Shown: positions 21,301-29,260, counted from the stretch's first letter. The stretch: DNA of 64,000 bases from Prorocentrum cordatum (GCA_963575745.1 CAUYUJ010001436.1:551795-615794); one strand, 5' to 3'. Program-made: numbers and translations. The notes: generated by a model not told the origin, from the sequence alone.

Positions 21301-22678
21301 CACGCCTCCGCGGGGGCCTGGATCGGGGGGGCGGACGGGCAAAGTGGCATAGCCAGGCGACGAGCCCAGGGGGGAAATGAGAAGGAGAAGGCCTTCTCAG
21401 AAGGCCGCGGGACTTCTTAGAAGTCCGGGGGACTTCTGAGAGGTCTCCTTAGCCTATTTCGAATACAGACTGAACTTCTCAGAAGCCCTCTCAGAAGTCC
21501 GGAAACTTCTCAGAAGCCTCGGAAGTCCCGCCCCTTCTCATTTCCCCCCCGCGCCCGCCGCCGAAAGCAAAGGGGTAGGGTATAGAGAATCAGGTCACGT
21601 GCCTGGCTTTCTTGGCACCTTCTGGCGCCGGGAGGCGCCCACGCACCGAGGACTGGGCACGGCGGCGGGGAGGAAACCAGCTGCATGCAGCAGCTTTCGT
21701 GACCCCCCCCTTTCCCGATCCTATCCTTTCGGCCGCCCAGACTAGTAGTAGAGATACCAGTGCCGCCACTCCACGGACCTCCTCTGAGGTGCGCTCTCTG
21801 GCGAGAATCCCGATGCGAATCGAGGGGAGGGCCTTCCAGGAGGCCCCCCCGAGGCGGAAACGAGGGGATGAGCATTGTTCAACCGATCCCTATCCCCACT
21901 GGCGTGGCCTGGGCCCCACTGGCCGAGTTTTCCCCCCGAGATGGGGGTATGGGCGGCTCCCTTCGGGCTTCGAGGGGATCGGCATGGGGACGGGCATGGG
22001 GGCGGGCATCGGCGAAACTCGACACGGCGGGGAGGGGCACCGGCATCCCGCACCTCTTCCTGCTCCGAGCCTCGTCCTCGCTGGGCGGGGCGTGCTCTGC
22101 AGCGCCTGCCTCGCCGGGCTCCCCCGCCGGCGCCCGGGGCGCGGTCCGCGAGCCGGGGCGCCCGGGGCCCTCAGCCCGCGGCCCGCCGCAGGACTCCTTG
22201 CTGCCGCGCCCGGAGGGGGCCCGCGAGCTCGCCTTGGACGACCCCCGCACCTGCAGCAGGCGCTGCCGCTGGGCGATGTCCTGGCTGTCGTTGACGGCCA
22301 TGTCGGACATGAAGGAGAACACGCCCTTTGTCTGGGAGGCGTATAAGACTCGGGTGCAGCGGGGGGCTCGGGCTGGCCTGCCGGGGGCCGTCATGAAAAA
22401 AGGACGAGGCCCAATCTGAAACCTGACGCAGGCTCCCGCTGCAGGCATTCCACGAAGACTGGACCGTCCAGATCCATGACGCGCTCGTCAAAAAAACCTC
22501 GGCAGACCCGAGTTCCGGCTTACTCGAGTCTTACGCTTCCCCGACCTTGGTCCGGGCGTAGCTCGAGCCAGTGCCGAGCCTCTTGAACAGGGCGTCGACC
22601 TCGTGGCTGCGCCACGACCTGTTGATCAGGTCCCGCAGGTGCGCGGCAGGGGCGCTGCCCCGCTGCGCGCCCTGCTGG
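14849..22678 (-). CDS. Multi-exon gene with tandem EF-hand-like segments (13 exons modelled)
   Basis: Minus-strand exons in order are 22546-22678, 22436-22483, 22041-22331, 21198-21317, 20825-21028, 20357-20640, about 19969-20134, 19371-19576, 16937-17296, 16446-16852, 16137-16236, 15793-15933 and 14849-15025. Nearly all adjoining ends are phase-compatible; the exon near 19.97 kb is the exception. Donors are mostly GT with some GC (21197, 15792, 14848) and GA (16136, 22435). The joined protein has EF-hand-like loops (HDADGLRALNTRQF, DTRGDGSVGLDQFED) separated by Pro/Gly/Arg-rich linkers. Many loop positions are non-canonical, so calcium binding is uncertain. The start lies upstream, probably in the 27.3-28.8 kb exons. 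Several introns carry or equal TIR mini-elements. No exact homologue is recognised. Confidence 0.6.
15284..15316. repeat. (CT)n microsatellite, intronic
   Basis: Preceded by (TA)n at 15271-15282; both lie in the intron between exons 12 and 13. Confidence 0.9.
15477..15625. mobile_element. Family C mini-element, copy 1 (right end truncated), intronic
   Basis: Starts CCCAGACATGCGACGCCCTG and shares CTCCCGACCCT, TTTTTGACGCTCCCGAGGC and ACCTCCCGTCC with the copies at 17.46 and 17.79 kb. The right TIR is lost against a (TTA/TCA)n tract at 15630-15720. Confidence 0.7.
15793..15933 (-). CDS. EF-hand-like gene, exon 12
   Basis: 47 codons, phase 0 at both ends: DGMFSESLPTPRGRSSSVEG, then RVNKREVSHLRGRLAEERGRKLLAALQ. 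The start completes the EF-hand helix of exon 11 (LDQFE joined to DGMFSE). The donor CAG|GCCGGG is of GC type. Confidence 0.65.
16137..16236 (-). CDS. EF-hand-like gene, exon 11 (EF-hand loop)
   Basis: Encodes WLDGFGIHEDDARSLFRLM followed by the loop DTRGDGSVGLDQF. Asp at loop positions 1 and 5 and Gly at 6 fit the EF-hand; Arg at 3 and Gln at 12 do not. The only in-phase donor is GAG|GATTAT, a GA donor as known in dinoflagellates. Confidence 0.65.
16290..16352. repeat. 11-bp tandem repeat, intronic
   Basis: Five to six degenerate copies of TCGACGCYAAA / CCGACGCCAAA. Confidence 0.8.
16446..16852 (-). CDS. EF-hand-like gene, exon 10
   Basis: Acceptor CCGCACAG precedes VIDSTRQRGLARLRKLGSS. 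The exon holds about 135 codons with helix-rich pairs such as LLEATGVEPHVKMTCAEFAG, AVDEAETGSCSLLDLVEA and SLGVNGAVSVEAW, resembling degenerate EF-hands. The end at CT|GTCGGC gives the phase needed by exon 11; a later GT is an alternative. Confidence 0.6.
16937..17296 (-). CDS. EF-hand-like gene, exon 9 (linker)
   Basis: Exactly 120 codons between CCACACAG| and |GTCATGGG, phase 0 at both ends. Pro/Gly/Arg-rich and probably disordered, with one helical stretch (ADARVAFAVTQLAAAAGQAV). Confidence 0.6.
17464..17647. mobile_element. Family C TIR mini-element, copy 2, intronic
   Basis: Ends are CCCAGACATG and CATGTCTGGG, a perfect 10-bp TIR. The interior carries GACGTCCTGATTTTTTCAGG and its counterpart CCTCCCGTCCTGATTTTTTT. 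It sits in the intron between exons 8 and 9. Confidence 0.85.
17794..17974. mobile_element. Family C TIR mini-element, copy 3, same intron
   Basis: CCCAGACATGCGACGTCCTG at the left and CGTGTCTGGG at the right. A partial family C stretch (CATCCCGAATCGTTTTCTGA) lies between copies 2 and 3. Confidence 0.85.
18207..18383. mobile_element. Family E mini-element, uninterrupted copy, intronic
   Basis: Homologous to 13140-13482 without the 158-bp insert. Contains GGTCGGAAGAGG, CCGCCCCCTATATAAAAAGG and GTAGATTGGAATCTGGGAAT. Confidence 0.75.
18566..18745. mobile_element. Relative of family B interior
   Basis: TATCTGGCCCAGCCTGGCCTATGAG at the left and AACAGGTTGGGCC at the right match parts of the element at 60.4-60.6 kb, including GGGCGAAGTGGGC. 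The CTGGGATGACC ends were not found here. Confidence 0.45.
19085..19245. repeat. (TCC)n microsatellite, intronic
   Basis: CTC repeats with TGC interruptions. Confidence 0.95.
19371..19576 (-). CDS. EF-hand-like gene, exon 8
   Basis: Acceptor CGCTGCAG; AVADLERALDPARLADALRD, then LALTRRGAERLVRVTYPQAHTSTVMLEDVLLRILGGVGSPEG. The donor CCT|GTAGAT is in phase 0 with exon 9. Confidence 0.6.
19609..19667. mobile_element. Minimal family B element (59 bp) next to a splice acceptor
   Basis: CTGGGATGATTGTGGGAGTTTC and GAAACCCCCACGGTCATCCCAG form 22-bp imperfect TIRs around a 15-nt centre. It lies about 30 bp upstream of the exon 8 acceptor in the gene's sense. Confidence 0.8.
19745..19816. mobile_element. 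Fold-back sequence in the same intron
   Basis: GGCGGCTGGAAAG...TATACCCT is mirrored by AGGGTATA...CTTTCCGGCCGCC. It is an imperfect inverted repeat of about 25 bp per arm and probably another mini-element. Confidence 0.6.
19969..20134 (-). CDS. EF-hand-like gene, exon 7
   Basis: Joined to exon 6 by a split Ser codon (AG|C). Encodes RDPVEVFREIDESYPSALPR, then DAATALGRAGGGTEGRRAPGGGG. The 3' boundary is uncertain: GTGCGT at 19968 is phase 0, whereas exon 8 wants one spare base, for which GTTCCC slightly upstream would serve. Confidence 0.5.
20135..20356 (-). mobile_element. Intron formed by a TIR element with a GGA/GAC-repeat core
   Basis: The whole intron between exons 6 and 7 is one element at 20140-20351. 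Its arms of about 30 bp, GGGCCTGCTTTCCACCACCA (left) and TGGTGGTGGAAAACAGGCCC (right), are complementary, and the core is a GAGGACGAC-type repeat. Donor GTGGT and acceptor ATCAG lie only 5 nt outside the arms. It fits the definition of an introner, a TIR element whose insertion created the intron. Confidence 0.8.
20357..20640 (-). CDS. EF-hand-like gene, exon 6 (two EF-hand-like loops)
   Basis: RLTSKYGSYQAAFLAHDADG, then LRALNTRQFAHLCISIGGTL, KDASQLFHQIAEYDGELTEA and EDARFSLDAFSNSLRLAEG, ending RKRIIRNR. The donor CGCAG|GTGGTG leaves AG, completed by the C of exon 7. The acceptor is set by phase at 20640; a better-looking AG at 20681 is out of phase. Confidence 0.65.
20825..21028 (-). CDS. 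EF-hand-like gene, exon 5
   Basis: 68 codons, phase 0 at both ends: ALTHGGGNRQRLQKPRLARA, then LVQLGFRHEAADAVVRYALHLRGVHLSVIRELTRHDFMALLRSSEEEK|GTGCCC. Alpha-helical. Confidence 0.65.
21029..21197 (-). mobile_element. Introner H: 169-bp intron identical in extent to a dispersed element
   Basis: The intron between exons 4 and 5, from AAG|GCTCAGGAGGGG to CCCCTTCAAAG|G, is homologous along its length to 25412-25578, which lies in the opposite orientation. Shared phrases include CAGGAGGGGAA, AACACACAGACACAA, AAAATATGGGA and TTATTTGTGTGTCC. The element ends essentially at the splice sites. Confidence 0.8.
21198..21317 (-). CDS. EF-hand-like gene, exon 4
   Basis: 40 codons, phase 0: APAEAWHGLQHLEAARARAL, then VQEVRQALLLEHGSYGDAWK. 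Acceptor CGATCCAG; the donor is AAG|GCTCAG (GC type). Confidence 0.6.
21385..21536. repeat. Array of short palindromes ACTTCTNAGAAGT, intronic
   Basis: At least six palindromic or near-palindromic units of the type GGACTTCTTAGAAGTCC / AACTTCTCAGAAG, in both phases. Confidence 0.8.
21553..21735. mobile_element. Family D mini-element, intronic copy
   Basis: Shares GGCGCCGGGAGGCGCC, ACGCACCGAGGACTGGGC, AAACCAGCTGCATGCAGCAG and CCCCCTTTCCC with the copies at 26.4 and 55.1 kb. Confidence 0.75.
22041..22331 (-). CDS. EF-hand-like gene, exon 3
   Basis: 97 codons: TKGVFSFMSDMAVNDSQDIA, then QRQRLLQVRGSSKASSRAPS and a Gly/Pro/Glu-rich linker ending EARSRKRCGMP|GTGCCC. Phase 0 at both ends. Confidence 0.6.
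22436..22483 (-). CDS. EF-hand-like gene, exon 2 (48 bp)
   Basis: RVMDLDGPVFVECLQR, an EF-hand-like loop and helix. The phase fits only with a GA donor (CGG|GAGCCT); a GT at 22422 would shift the frame. Confidence 0.45.
22546..22678 (-). CDS. EF-hand-like gene, exon 1 of the modelled part
   Basis: Acceptor CACCTCCAG; QQGAQRGSAPAAHLRDLINR, then SWRSHEVDALFKRLGTGSSYARTK|GTCGGG. It begins inside a codon, so at least one more exon lies upstream. Confidence 0.55.
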
Positions 22679-22979
22679 CTGGAGGTGGCCGGGGGGGGGG
22701 TCAGAGCTGGCAGAGTCCACGCGCAGAGTAAGGGGACGCGAGATAAGGACAAGGGACTGGTGCATTCCACGCGTGTTGGAAGCTGGGCGAGGGCTGGCAA
22801 ATCAGTGGCTGCTACAACGGTCTTCCCGGAAGGAAAAACACAAATCCCACCAGCCCTCTGGGCTCAGGCGGACTATGGCGCTTCTTTTTCCAACCTCCTT
22901 CCTTTCCCTGCTCGGGAGGTTTACCTCCCCCCCCTCCCTGGGTCTGGACGGCGGGGGCCCCGATGTGTCAGAGCGTTCT

Positions 22980-23480
22980 TTTTTGCCCAAGATGGCTACA
23001 AGAGGGCCCCAAACCCCAAGATGGCCTCCAAGATGGCTCAAGATAGCTCTAGATGGCCCATGATAGCCTCCGACACGCATCCAAGAGGCCTCAAGACGGC
23101 CCCAGAGGGTTTCAAGTGCCCTCCGCACCCTCCGAGGAATCCCCCAACAAGCCAAACTCCTTCAAAAACCTAAGGAATCAATGTTGTTTGCCTTCTCGCT
23201 TTTTCGCCTCCGATGGGTTCTTGAAGCCTCAATATGGAAGACGGCCCAAGAGAGCCCCAAGAGGAGCCCAAGAGGGCCCTACGACGGCCCCAAGAGCGCC
23301 CAGGATCGCTCCAATCGCGGCCCGAGAGGGCCTCACGACGGCATTCTTGAGCCTCCGAGGGGGCGATCCGAATTGCCCCCCCCCCTCTGTCCGAATAGCG
23401 GGGGTCAAGACGGCCCCAAGAGGCCTCCCAGACCCCCCCAAAGAGCCCCAAGAGGGCTCCAAAGACCCTGCAATGACCCT
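22980..23480. repeat. Degenerate ~10-bp repeat of CCCCAAGAGGGC type
   Basis: Many loose copies of GGCCCCAAGAGG / CCAAGATGGC. The same repeat and a similar middle segment (TTCTCGCTTTTTCGCC / TTCTCGCCATTTTAGC) occur at 60.79-61.36 kb, so both are copies of one larger unit. Confidence 0.7.
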
Positions 23481-23663
23481 GTAAAGACCCAGCAATGACC
23501 CTGCAAACACCCTGCAATATCCAACCTCCTTCCTCCTCTGCTTGGGAGGTGTACCTCCCCCCCTCCCTGGGCGTGACTCATAGCAGCGTACAAGATGGTC
23601 CAAGACGGCTTCAAGAGGGCCCTAGAAAGCCAAAGATGGCCTCCTCCTCGTTTTAAGTGTTTG

Positions 23664-23890
23664 CTCCTCCTCCTCCTCCTCCTCCTCCTCCTCCTCCTCA
23701 TCCTCCTCCTCCTTCTCTTGCTACCCCCAAGATGGTCCCAGCAGCGGCAGCACCACCAGCAGGAGCACCACAGCAGCAGCACCAGAAGCAGCAGCAGCAG
23801 CACCAGCAACAGCAGCAACATCATCAACAGCAGCAGAACCAGCAGCAGCATCAGCAGCAGCACCAGCAGCAGCACCAACACCTGAGAAAT
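23664..23890. repeat. (TCC)n followed by (CAG)n microsatellites
   Basis: TCC repeats to about 23727 and CAG/CAA repeats at 23740-23880. The Gln, Ser or Leu runs in the frames are not considered coding. Confidence 0.9.
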
Positions 23891-24739
23891 ATCGAAACGC
23901 ACACGAGCTTAAGATATACATAGGTGCAAGGGTTAAGATCAAAGATGCCCATCGAGATGCGACTCTAATCTGCGCAACATTGGCGTCGGCTCGTAGATAC
24001 AGCAACCTGCGCCAGAGACGCTTCCTACAGGGAACACCATGGCGCATCTTGCACTGATTTCTGTCTTCACCTTCACTGCGCGAAGCTATGTGCGGTCTTT
24101 GTTTTATGGCCCAGGGTACTGCCCACCCAGTTTTGACGTTTCCAAAACGGCTGTGCGACCACGTGCTTCCAGGAGTCCCTGATTAACCGACTCACCTGGT
24201 TATCGTTTCTAGATGGGCTGGTGGGGATACTTTTTTGGTTCGCGGCTCCAAGGCGGATGACAGGGAGCGAGCACGACGTCCGGGGCGCATGACGATGTAA
24301 ATTGGCCACCGAGGCGAATGCACGTGCAGTGGACAAAATGACCCTCATGAAAACGCAAGCTGCGACAGCAGGAGACCGGCCCAGACATCCCGGCAGGTGG
24401 GGACGCAGGCGCGGCGACCGGCGGTGGAACGAGGGGGAGAAGTCGCCCTTTCGGCGCCAAACTCCAGCTGAACCACATGCGGTGAGGCCAGGAGGCGGGG
24501 GGGGGAAGAAGAGAGCGAAAGCGAGCAACTACCACAGGCTCACTGCGGCACCCCGAGGCTGGTGGGGATTTTTTGATCTGCGGCCCAAAGGACGGTTCCA
24601 GAGGGCGGGTCAATGCTGGTGGGGAGACTTCTTTTTTTTAACAGCCGCAGGCGGAAGCGCCAGCGGCAGGCGGTCACGGTCGGGCTGCGGCCGCGACTAG
24701 GGGGCGGGCGCGCGCGGGGCCGCGGTCAGGCGGCAGGCA

Positions 24740-24955
24740 GCAGCGACCCAGGGCGTCTGAGCCAAGGCGTGCAAATCCAGGGAGTCTGCAGGGCAGCCCC
24801 TGAAAGAAACATGCAACGGCGCATCCAGGGAGTCTGACCACAGGCACCGAGGAAGCAGAGCGCAGCCAAAATGGCGCGTAAGGCGTTCCCAACAGTTCGA
24901 GTACGAACGGGTAGGAACGGTCCCGCGCGAGACGTCAATCCAGGGAGTCTGACGG
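24740..24955. repeat. Dispersed 14-mer ATCCAGGGAGTCTG
   Basis: Three exact copies (about 24775, 24824 and 24938) and one variant at 24744, embedded in otherwise unrelated sequence. A second phrase, CTGGTGGGGA, recurs at about 24213, 24560, 24610 and 24972. No gene is seen from 23.9 to 25.4 kb. Confidence 0.65.
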
Positions 24956-25411
24956 GTAGGCACAGACTGATCTGGTGGGGATACGCGAAGCGTCAAGAAT
25001 TCCCGGAATCAAGCTCAGCGCACTAAATCGTAAACGGGCTGCTTCCCAGAAGAAAAAAACAATTTCCCAAAGCTCCGTTTTAGCAACTACGGGTTTGCCA
25101 GCCTTCGCGCGGCTTCTGAGCCTAGAATCAAGATGTCGACACTGTTCGAGCGGGGCGCGGCCAGCAAAGCGGCCAAGGATGGGCCGCAGGGGAAAGATGC
25201 AAGGGCGACATTGAAAAATAGCTCATCCTTACTATCCGTGTTGCAACTCCAGGACATTTGTCATGAAGAGGGGGATGAAGCCAAGTCCGCTCAAAATCGG
25301 CCCCCAGACCCCTGGGCCCACCTGGTGAATTCTTCTAACCCAAGGGCTGTTTTTCACAAGCAGCTCCCAGGGCCCGACAAACGGCCCCCGGAGGCAGAAA
25401 CATACAAAAAT

Positions 25412-25578
25412 CAGGAGGGGAAGAAACACACAGACACAATGAATCGGCGATTCCCAGAAAATATGGGAAAATATGGGAAGTGGGAGGGAAGACAGAAACC
25501 CAGAAAATATAGAAGAATATGGGGAATATGTTTATTTGTGTGTATTTATTTGTGTGTCCTGGGGCCCCTTCCAAAAAG
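25412..25578 (+). mobile_element. Element H, second copy
   Basis: Homologous to the intron at 21029-21197 but in the opposite orientation. It is followed by GC-rich sequence that could be a minus-strand exon (PGGVLEVARHRTGGQARGAG at about 25591-25660). Confidence 0.75.
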
Positions 25579-25844
25579 CAATACCCAAAAACTTCCCCGA
25601 GCCCAGCGCCCCGAGCCTGCCCGCCCGTCCGGTGCCGGGCCACCTCGAGTACCCCCCCCGGCTGCACGTCGGAGTGACCCTCACCGGCAGGTTCGCGTCG
25701 CGCCGACCCCGGCGCTGGCTCCTGACGCCGCGGGGATCGTCCAACCTTGAGCGATCGGCCGTTCTCGAGACATCAGATCGTTCCACATCGACCGATCCTG
25801 GGTCGCCAGGGTCGGGGATCTGCTGACTCGCGGGTCAATCCAGA

Positions 25845-25990
25845 CCCGGGTCGATCAGGCCTCGCAGGATCCTGCAAGATCCTGCAAGATCCTGCCAGAC
25901 CCGGGTCAACGCGAAGGATCCTGCAAGATCCTGCACCCCAACCCGGGTCAGTGCGACCCTGGCCCTGCAGGATCCTGCAGGATCGGGCGC
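25845..25990. repeat. GATCCTGCA short-repeat cluster
   Basis: About ten copies of the 9-mer GATCCTGCA/GATCCTGCC and several palindromes such as GGATCCTGCAGGATC, mixed with ACCCGGGTC. Confidence 0.8.
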
Positions 25991-26100
25991 TCTGGCTGAC
26001 CCCCGCCCGCCTCGACACCCGTCCCGAGGCTCCCGACTCGGGGGCGTTCCCCCTTGAACGCTGGCGGCGGGGTCCCCGCCCGTCGACGCGACGCGAACCT

Positions 26101-26246
26101 GCTCCTCCTCATCTCCTCCTCCTCCTCCTCCTCCTCCTCCTCCTCCTCCCCTCCTCCTCCTCCTCCTCCTCCTCCTCCTCCTCCTCCTCCTCCTCCTCCT
26201 CTTCCTCCTCCTCCTCCTCCTCCTCCTCCTCCTCCTGCTGCTCCTC
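26101..26246. repeat. (TCC)n microsatellite
   Basis: Long CTC tract with few interruptions. Confidence 0.97.
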
Positions 26247-26390
26247 CTTGCTGTGGGCAGGAGTGACCCCTGGGAGATGCGCGGCGCTCGGGGAGGCCGC
26301 GGGGGGAGACCGCACGCGGAGCCCCAAAGGCCGCTGCGACTGCATCGCCTGCTCAGCACCACATGGGAGCCCCCGTGCGCCCGCCCCAAT

Positions 26391-26590
26391 CGGGTCGGGC
26401 GAAAGGGGGGCATAGCAAAGGGGAGGGTTGAGAATCAGCTCACGTAAACGCTGATTGCCGCCTCGGCGCCTCCCGGCGCCGGAGGCGGCAATGCATCGAG
26501 GAATGGGCCCCTCGGTGAGGCCGAAACCAGCTGCATGCAGCAAATTCCGTAACCCCCCCTTTTCCCAATTCCCCCATTTCGTCCGGCCCG
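26391..26590. mobile_element. Family D mini-element
   Basis: Left end CGGGTCGGGCGAAAGGGGGG; right end mirrored as CCCCCATTTCGTCCGGCCCG. Internal CGGCGCCTCCCGGCGCCGG palindrome and GAAACCAGCTGCATGCAGCA. A family C element follows directly. Confidence 0.8.
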
Positions 26591-26598
26591 CACCAAGA

Positions 26599-26786
26599 CC
26601 CAGACATGATCCCGTCGTGAAAAAAATCAGGACGGGAGGGTTTGGGCTATTCTCGGCCTCGGGGAGTCCTCGCCGGGCCTCGGGACCGTCGAAAACCAGC
26701 TGAGGATGAAAAACCCATCCCGGGGAAAGGGTCGGGACTTCCTGGGACGCCGTCCTGGCAAAAATCAGGACGTCGCATGTCCGGGG
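26599..26786. mobile_element. Family C mini-element, inverted copy
   Basis: Begins CCCAGACATG and ends CGCATGTCCGGGG. Its interior is the reverse complement of the 17.46-kb copy (GGAAAGGGTCGGGACTTCC, AAAATCAGGACG). Confidence 0.8.
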
Positions 26787-26987
26787 AATTACTCGAGGCG
26801 AAACATCCCCCCACTCCTGCGTATATCGGGGGTGGACAAACCTCCCTTTAGTAAACCCCCAAGACCGAAACCGACGGAGCTGGACCCGCAAAAATGACGG
26901 CCGCGACGCCTTCTCGCGAACCGAAAATGGCCAATTCGCTCCCCGACGGTGCCACGGCAGGATGTCTCTCTCAACCTCCGACTACCT

Positions 26988-27113
26988 GGCCATCGCTCGG
27001 ACGTCCATTCCCTGTGCTTTTTTCGGTTTCGTGTGTGGTTCTTTCGCCAAATGATCAAGCATGCTCTTCAATGGTCCTCGCCGAAGGAAAAAAACGCACG
27101 TCCGAGCGATGCC
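26988..27113. mobile_element. Fold-back element with CATCGCTCGGACGT termini
   Basis: Arms are GGCCATCGCTCGGACGTCC and ACGTCCGAGCGATGCC around a unique centre of about 90 bp. Confidence 0.7.
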
Positions 27114-27128
27114 AAGATTCGGCTAGCC

Positions 27129-27292
27129 GTAAGAGTGACCCTGGGTAAGAGTGACCTTTGGTGCGCAGCTTTTGGGGGCGCGAGGGAGCCAAACCCAAGG
27201 GCGCGGGCCGCTATCATCGCTTCGCGCTCGGCGATCGGGGGGAACCCGATGAGCCCGCACCAAAGGTCACTCCAGCGAAAGGCCACTCTTAC
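27129..27292. mobile_element. Fold-back element with GTAAGAGTGACC termini
   Basis: Left GTAAGAGTGACC...GACCTTTGGTGCG is mirrored by CGCACCAAAGGTC...GGCCACTCTTAC on the right. It lies 16 bp from the donor of the neighbouring exon. Confidence 0.75.
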
Positions 27293-27308
27293 ATGTAGTC
27301 TAAGATAC

Positions 27309-27609
27309 GTGGCCGGCCCCCAGCCGGCTCCGGGCCTTCTGGAACCGCTGGTAGCCCAGGAGGCTGTCGTCCCTCGCCCCCCAGGCGGGCGCCGGCTCGC
27401 TCCTGCAGCCGTCGTCGGACGCGGACGCGGCGCCGCCGCGGCCGCGCCACCGGGGCCTCCCCCGCGGCTGCCTCCGCCTCCGCCTCGCGCTTCGCGGCGC
27501 CCGCTCCCCGTCCGAGGCCGCCAGGAAGGCCAGCGGCGGCGGCGCGCCCGAGCGCGAGGAGGCCTTCGAGGCTGCGCGCTTCGGGGACCGCGTGCGGAAC
27601 TGGGCCGTG
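27309..27609 (-). CDS. Exon, Ser/Arg-rich; probably upstream part of the EF-hand-like gene
   Basis: Acceptor CTCCGAACAG; TAQFRTRSPKRAASKASSRS, then a basic Ala/Arg-rich segment and SLLGYQRFQKARSRLGAGH|GTATCT. It starts with one spare base, which joins the AG left by the exon at 27812-28762. If the GTATCT is not used, a TAG follows two codons later. Confidence 0.5.
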
Positions 27610-27811
27610 CTGTTCGGAGAACAAGGCAAGGACAGGAACATGAGCTTTCGGAGGTCCGCGCGGCTCTCCCGGAGCCGCGCTGGAGCCCCCCGGGCGGCGC
27701 CTCCGGCGCCGCCCCCGGCGCGCTCCGCGCGCTATAGGGAGGGGGGTCCAGCGGCGATCCGAGAAATCAGCGCGAACCTCCGAAAGCCGATGCTTCTGCC
27801 ATTATCTGTTC

Positions 27812-28762
27812 CTCGAGCTGTGCTGCTGCTGCTCCCCGCCCGACAGCGCCCTCTTCGACACGGCCTCCGGCGACCAGCCGAGGGTTGTCGCCGCCTCCAT
27901 GAGCTCTTCAAGGTTTCTGCCCGACCTGGGCAGCGAGCCGTCGCCGCCCGGCACGGCGAGCCGCCCGCGGGCCGTGCCCTCGTAGGAGAAGGATGTGGAG
28001 GCCACGCCCCACGCCCCAGGATCGTGTACGCCGCTGGCCGCCTCCAGGACCTGGCCGAGGGCCCGCATCGCCTCTTTGGGTAGCTCCGCGCCGCGCTTGA
28101 CGTTATGGTACTCCTTGCGTATGCTGCCGCGGCGGTCCCAGAGGGTTCGGACCTGCACGTCATCCTCCGCCGGCGCCGCCGCCACGGCGCCGCGGCGGGC
28201 ATTGCCGCCGCGGCCTACGGCCGCGAACTCCCTGTCCGCCTCGACAGCCTGGGCCTCCACGCCCTTCCACCGCTGCCTGAAGTACTCGAGGACCACGGGG
28301 TTCGACGGCGGCTCCTGCTGCGGGAGCTCCTCCTCCTCGAGGTCGCTGGCCTCGCCGTCCTCCTCGTGCCCCCGCCGCGCGGGCACCTCCGCCCGCTCCC
28401 CCGGGGCCTGTGAGACGGCGACCACCATGCTCGCCAGCTCCGCGACGGCGCCGGCCTGCAGCGCCTGCGCGGGCGGCCGGCGCGACCGCTGCACCCGCGC
28501 CGCGACCGCCGCCGCGGCGGCGTCGGCCCTGCTCGCGGAGCCCTTCGAGCCGGCCCTGCTCGCGGAGCCCGCCGCCTGCGGCGGGAGGGCGGCGGGCTCC
28601 TCGGGCGCTGCGGCGCCCAGGCTCCCCGCGGTGGCGATGCCGCCCTGCGGCGCCGCGCTGACGCCGCCCGACGGGCGAGGCGGCGCGCCGGGCGGCCGCT
28701 GCGCCGCGCCCGTCGGGGGCGGCGCCGCGCTGACGGCGATGGCGCCCTCCAAGTCCTGGGTG
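27812..28762 (-). CDS. Long Ala/Pro-rich exon, probably same gene
   Basis: Acceptor CAGCACAG. It runs TQDLEGAIAVSAAPPPTG and a long Ala-rich segment, then ELASMVVAVSQAPGERAEVP, an acidic stretch (EEDGEASDLEEEELPQQE), VVLEYFRQRWKGVEAQAVEA, RTLWDRRGSIRKEYHNVKRG and NLEELMEAATTLGWSPEAVS. An in-phase GA donor follows TCGAG; without it the frame stops at 27802. No domain is recognised. Confidence 0.5.
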
Positions 28763-29029
28763 CTGTGCTGGCCTGGCGGCCGGCCGGGATGGAGACAGGC
28801 ACGGCCCATGGGAGGCGCCACGGGCAGGCAAGGCAGGAGGGAGAATCCTGAGCAGCGCACTTCTCACTGCAGCCGTCTGGGCTCCAGTCTGGAGGACCGG
28901 CGACAGCCATGGTAGTGGTTCCAAAGCCTGTGGGAGCCACAGTATACCAGGCGACTCCGCGAAGCCCACGAGAAGAAGGGGGGGAGAAGGCACCTGACAG
29001 AGCTACGAGCCCCGACCTTTGAGCACATG

Positions 29030-29211
29030 GGGGCACACACACACACGCACACACACACACACACACGGGAGGCGTGGAAGGGGTAGGTGGAGAGGGGAAG
29101 AGCGGGAGGAGTGAGGCAGCAACAGGGAAGAGCGAGGAAGACGAACTGCAGTAGGAGACAGGCGGAAAGTGTCATGTTGGTTACCACGTTAAGTGTGTGT
29201 GTGTGCATGCT

Positions 29212-29242
<31 letters not shown>

Positions 29243-29260
29243 CGTTGTTTCTGGGTAGTC
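29030..29260. repeat. CA/GT microsatellites
   Basis: ACACAC at 29035-29066 and GTGTGT at 29193-29240. Confidence 0.9.
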
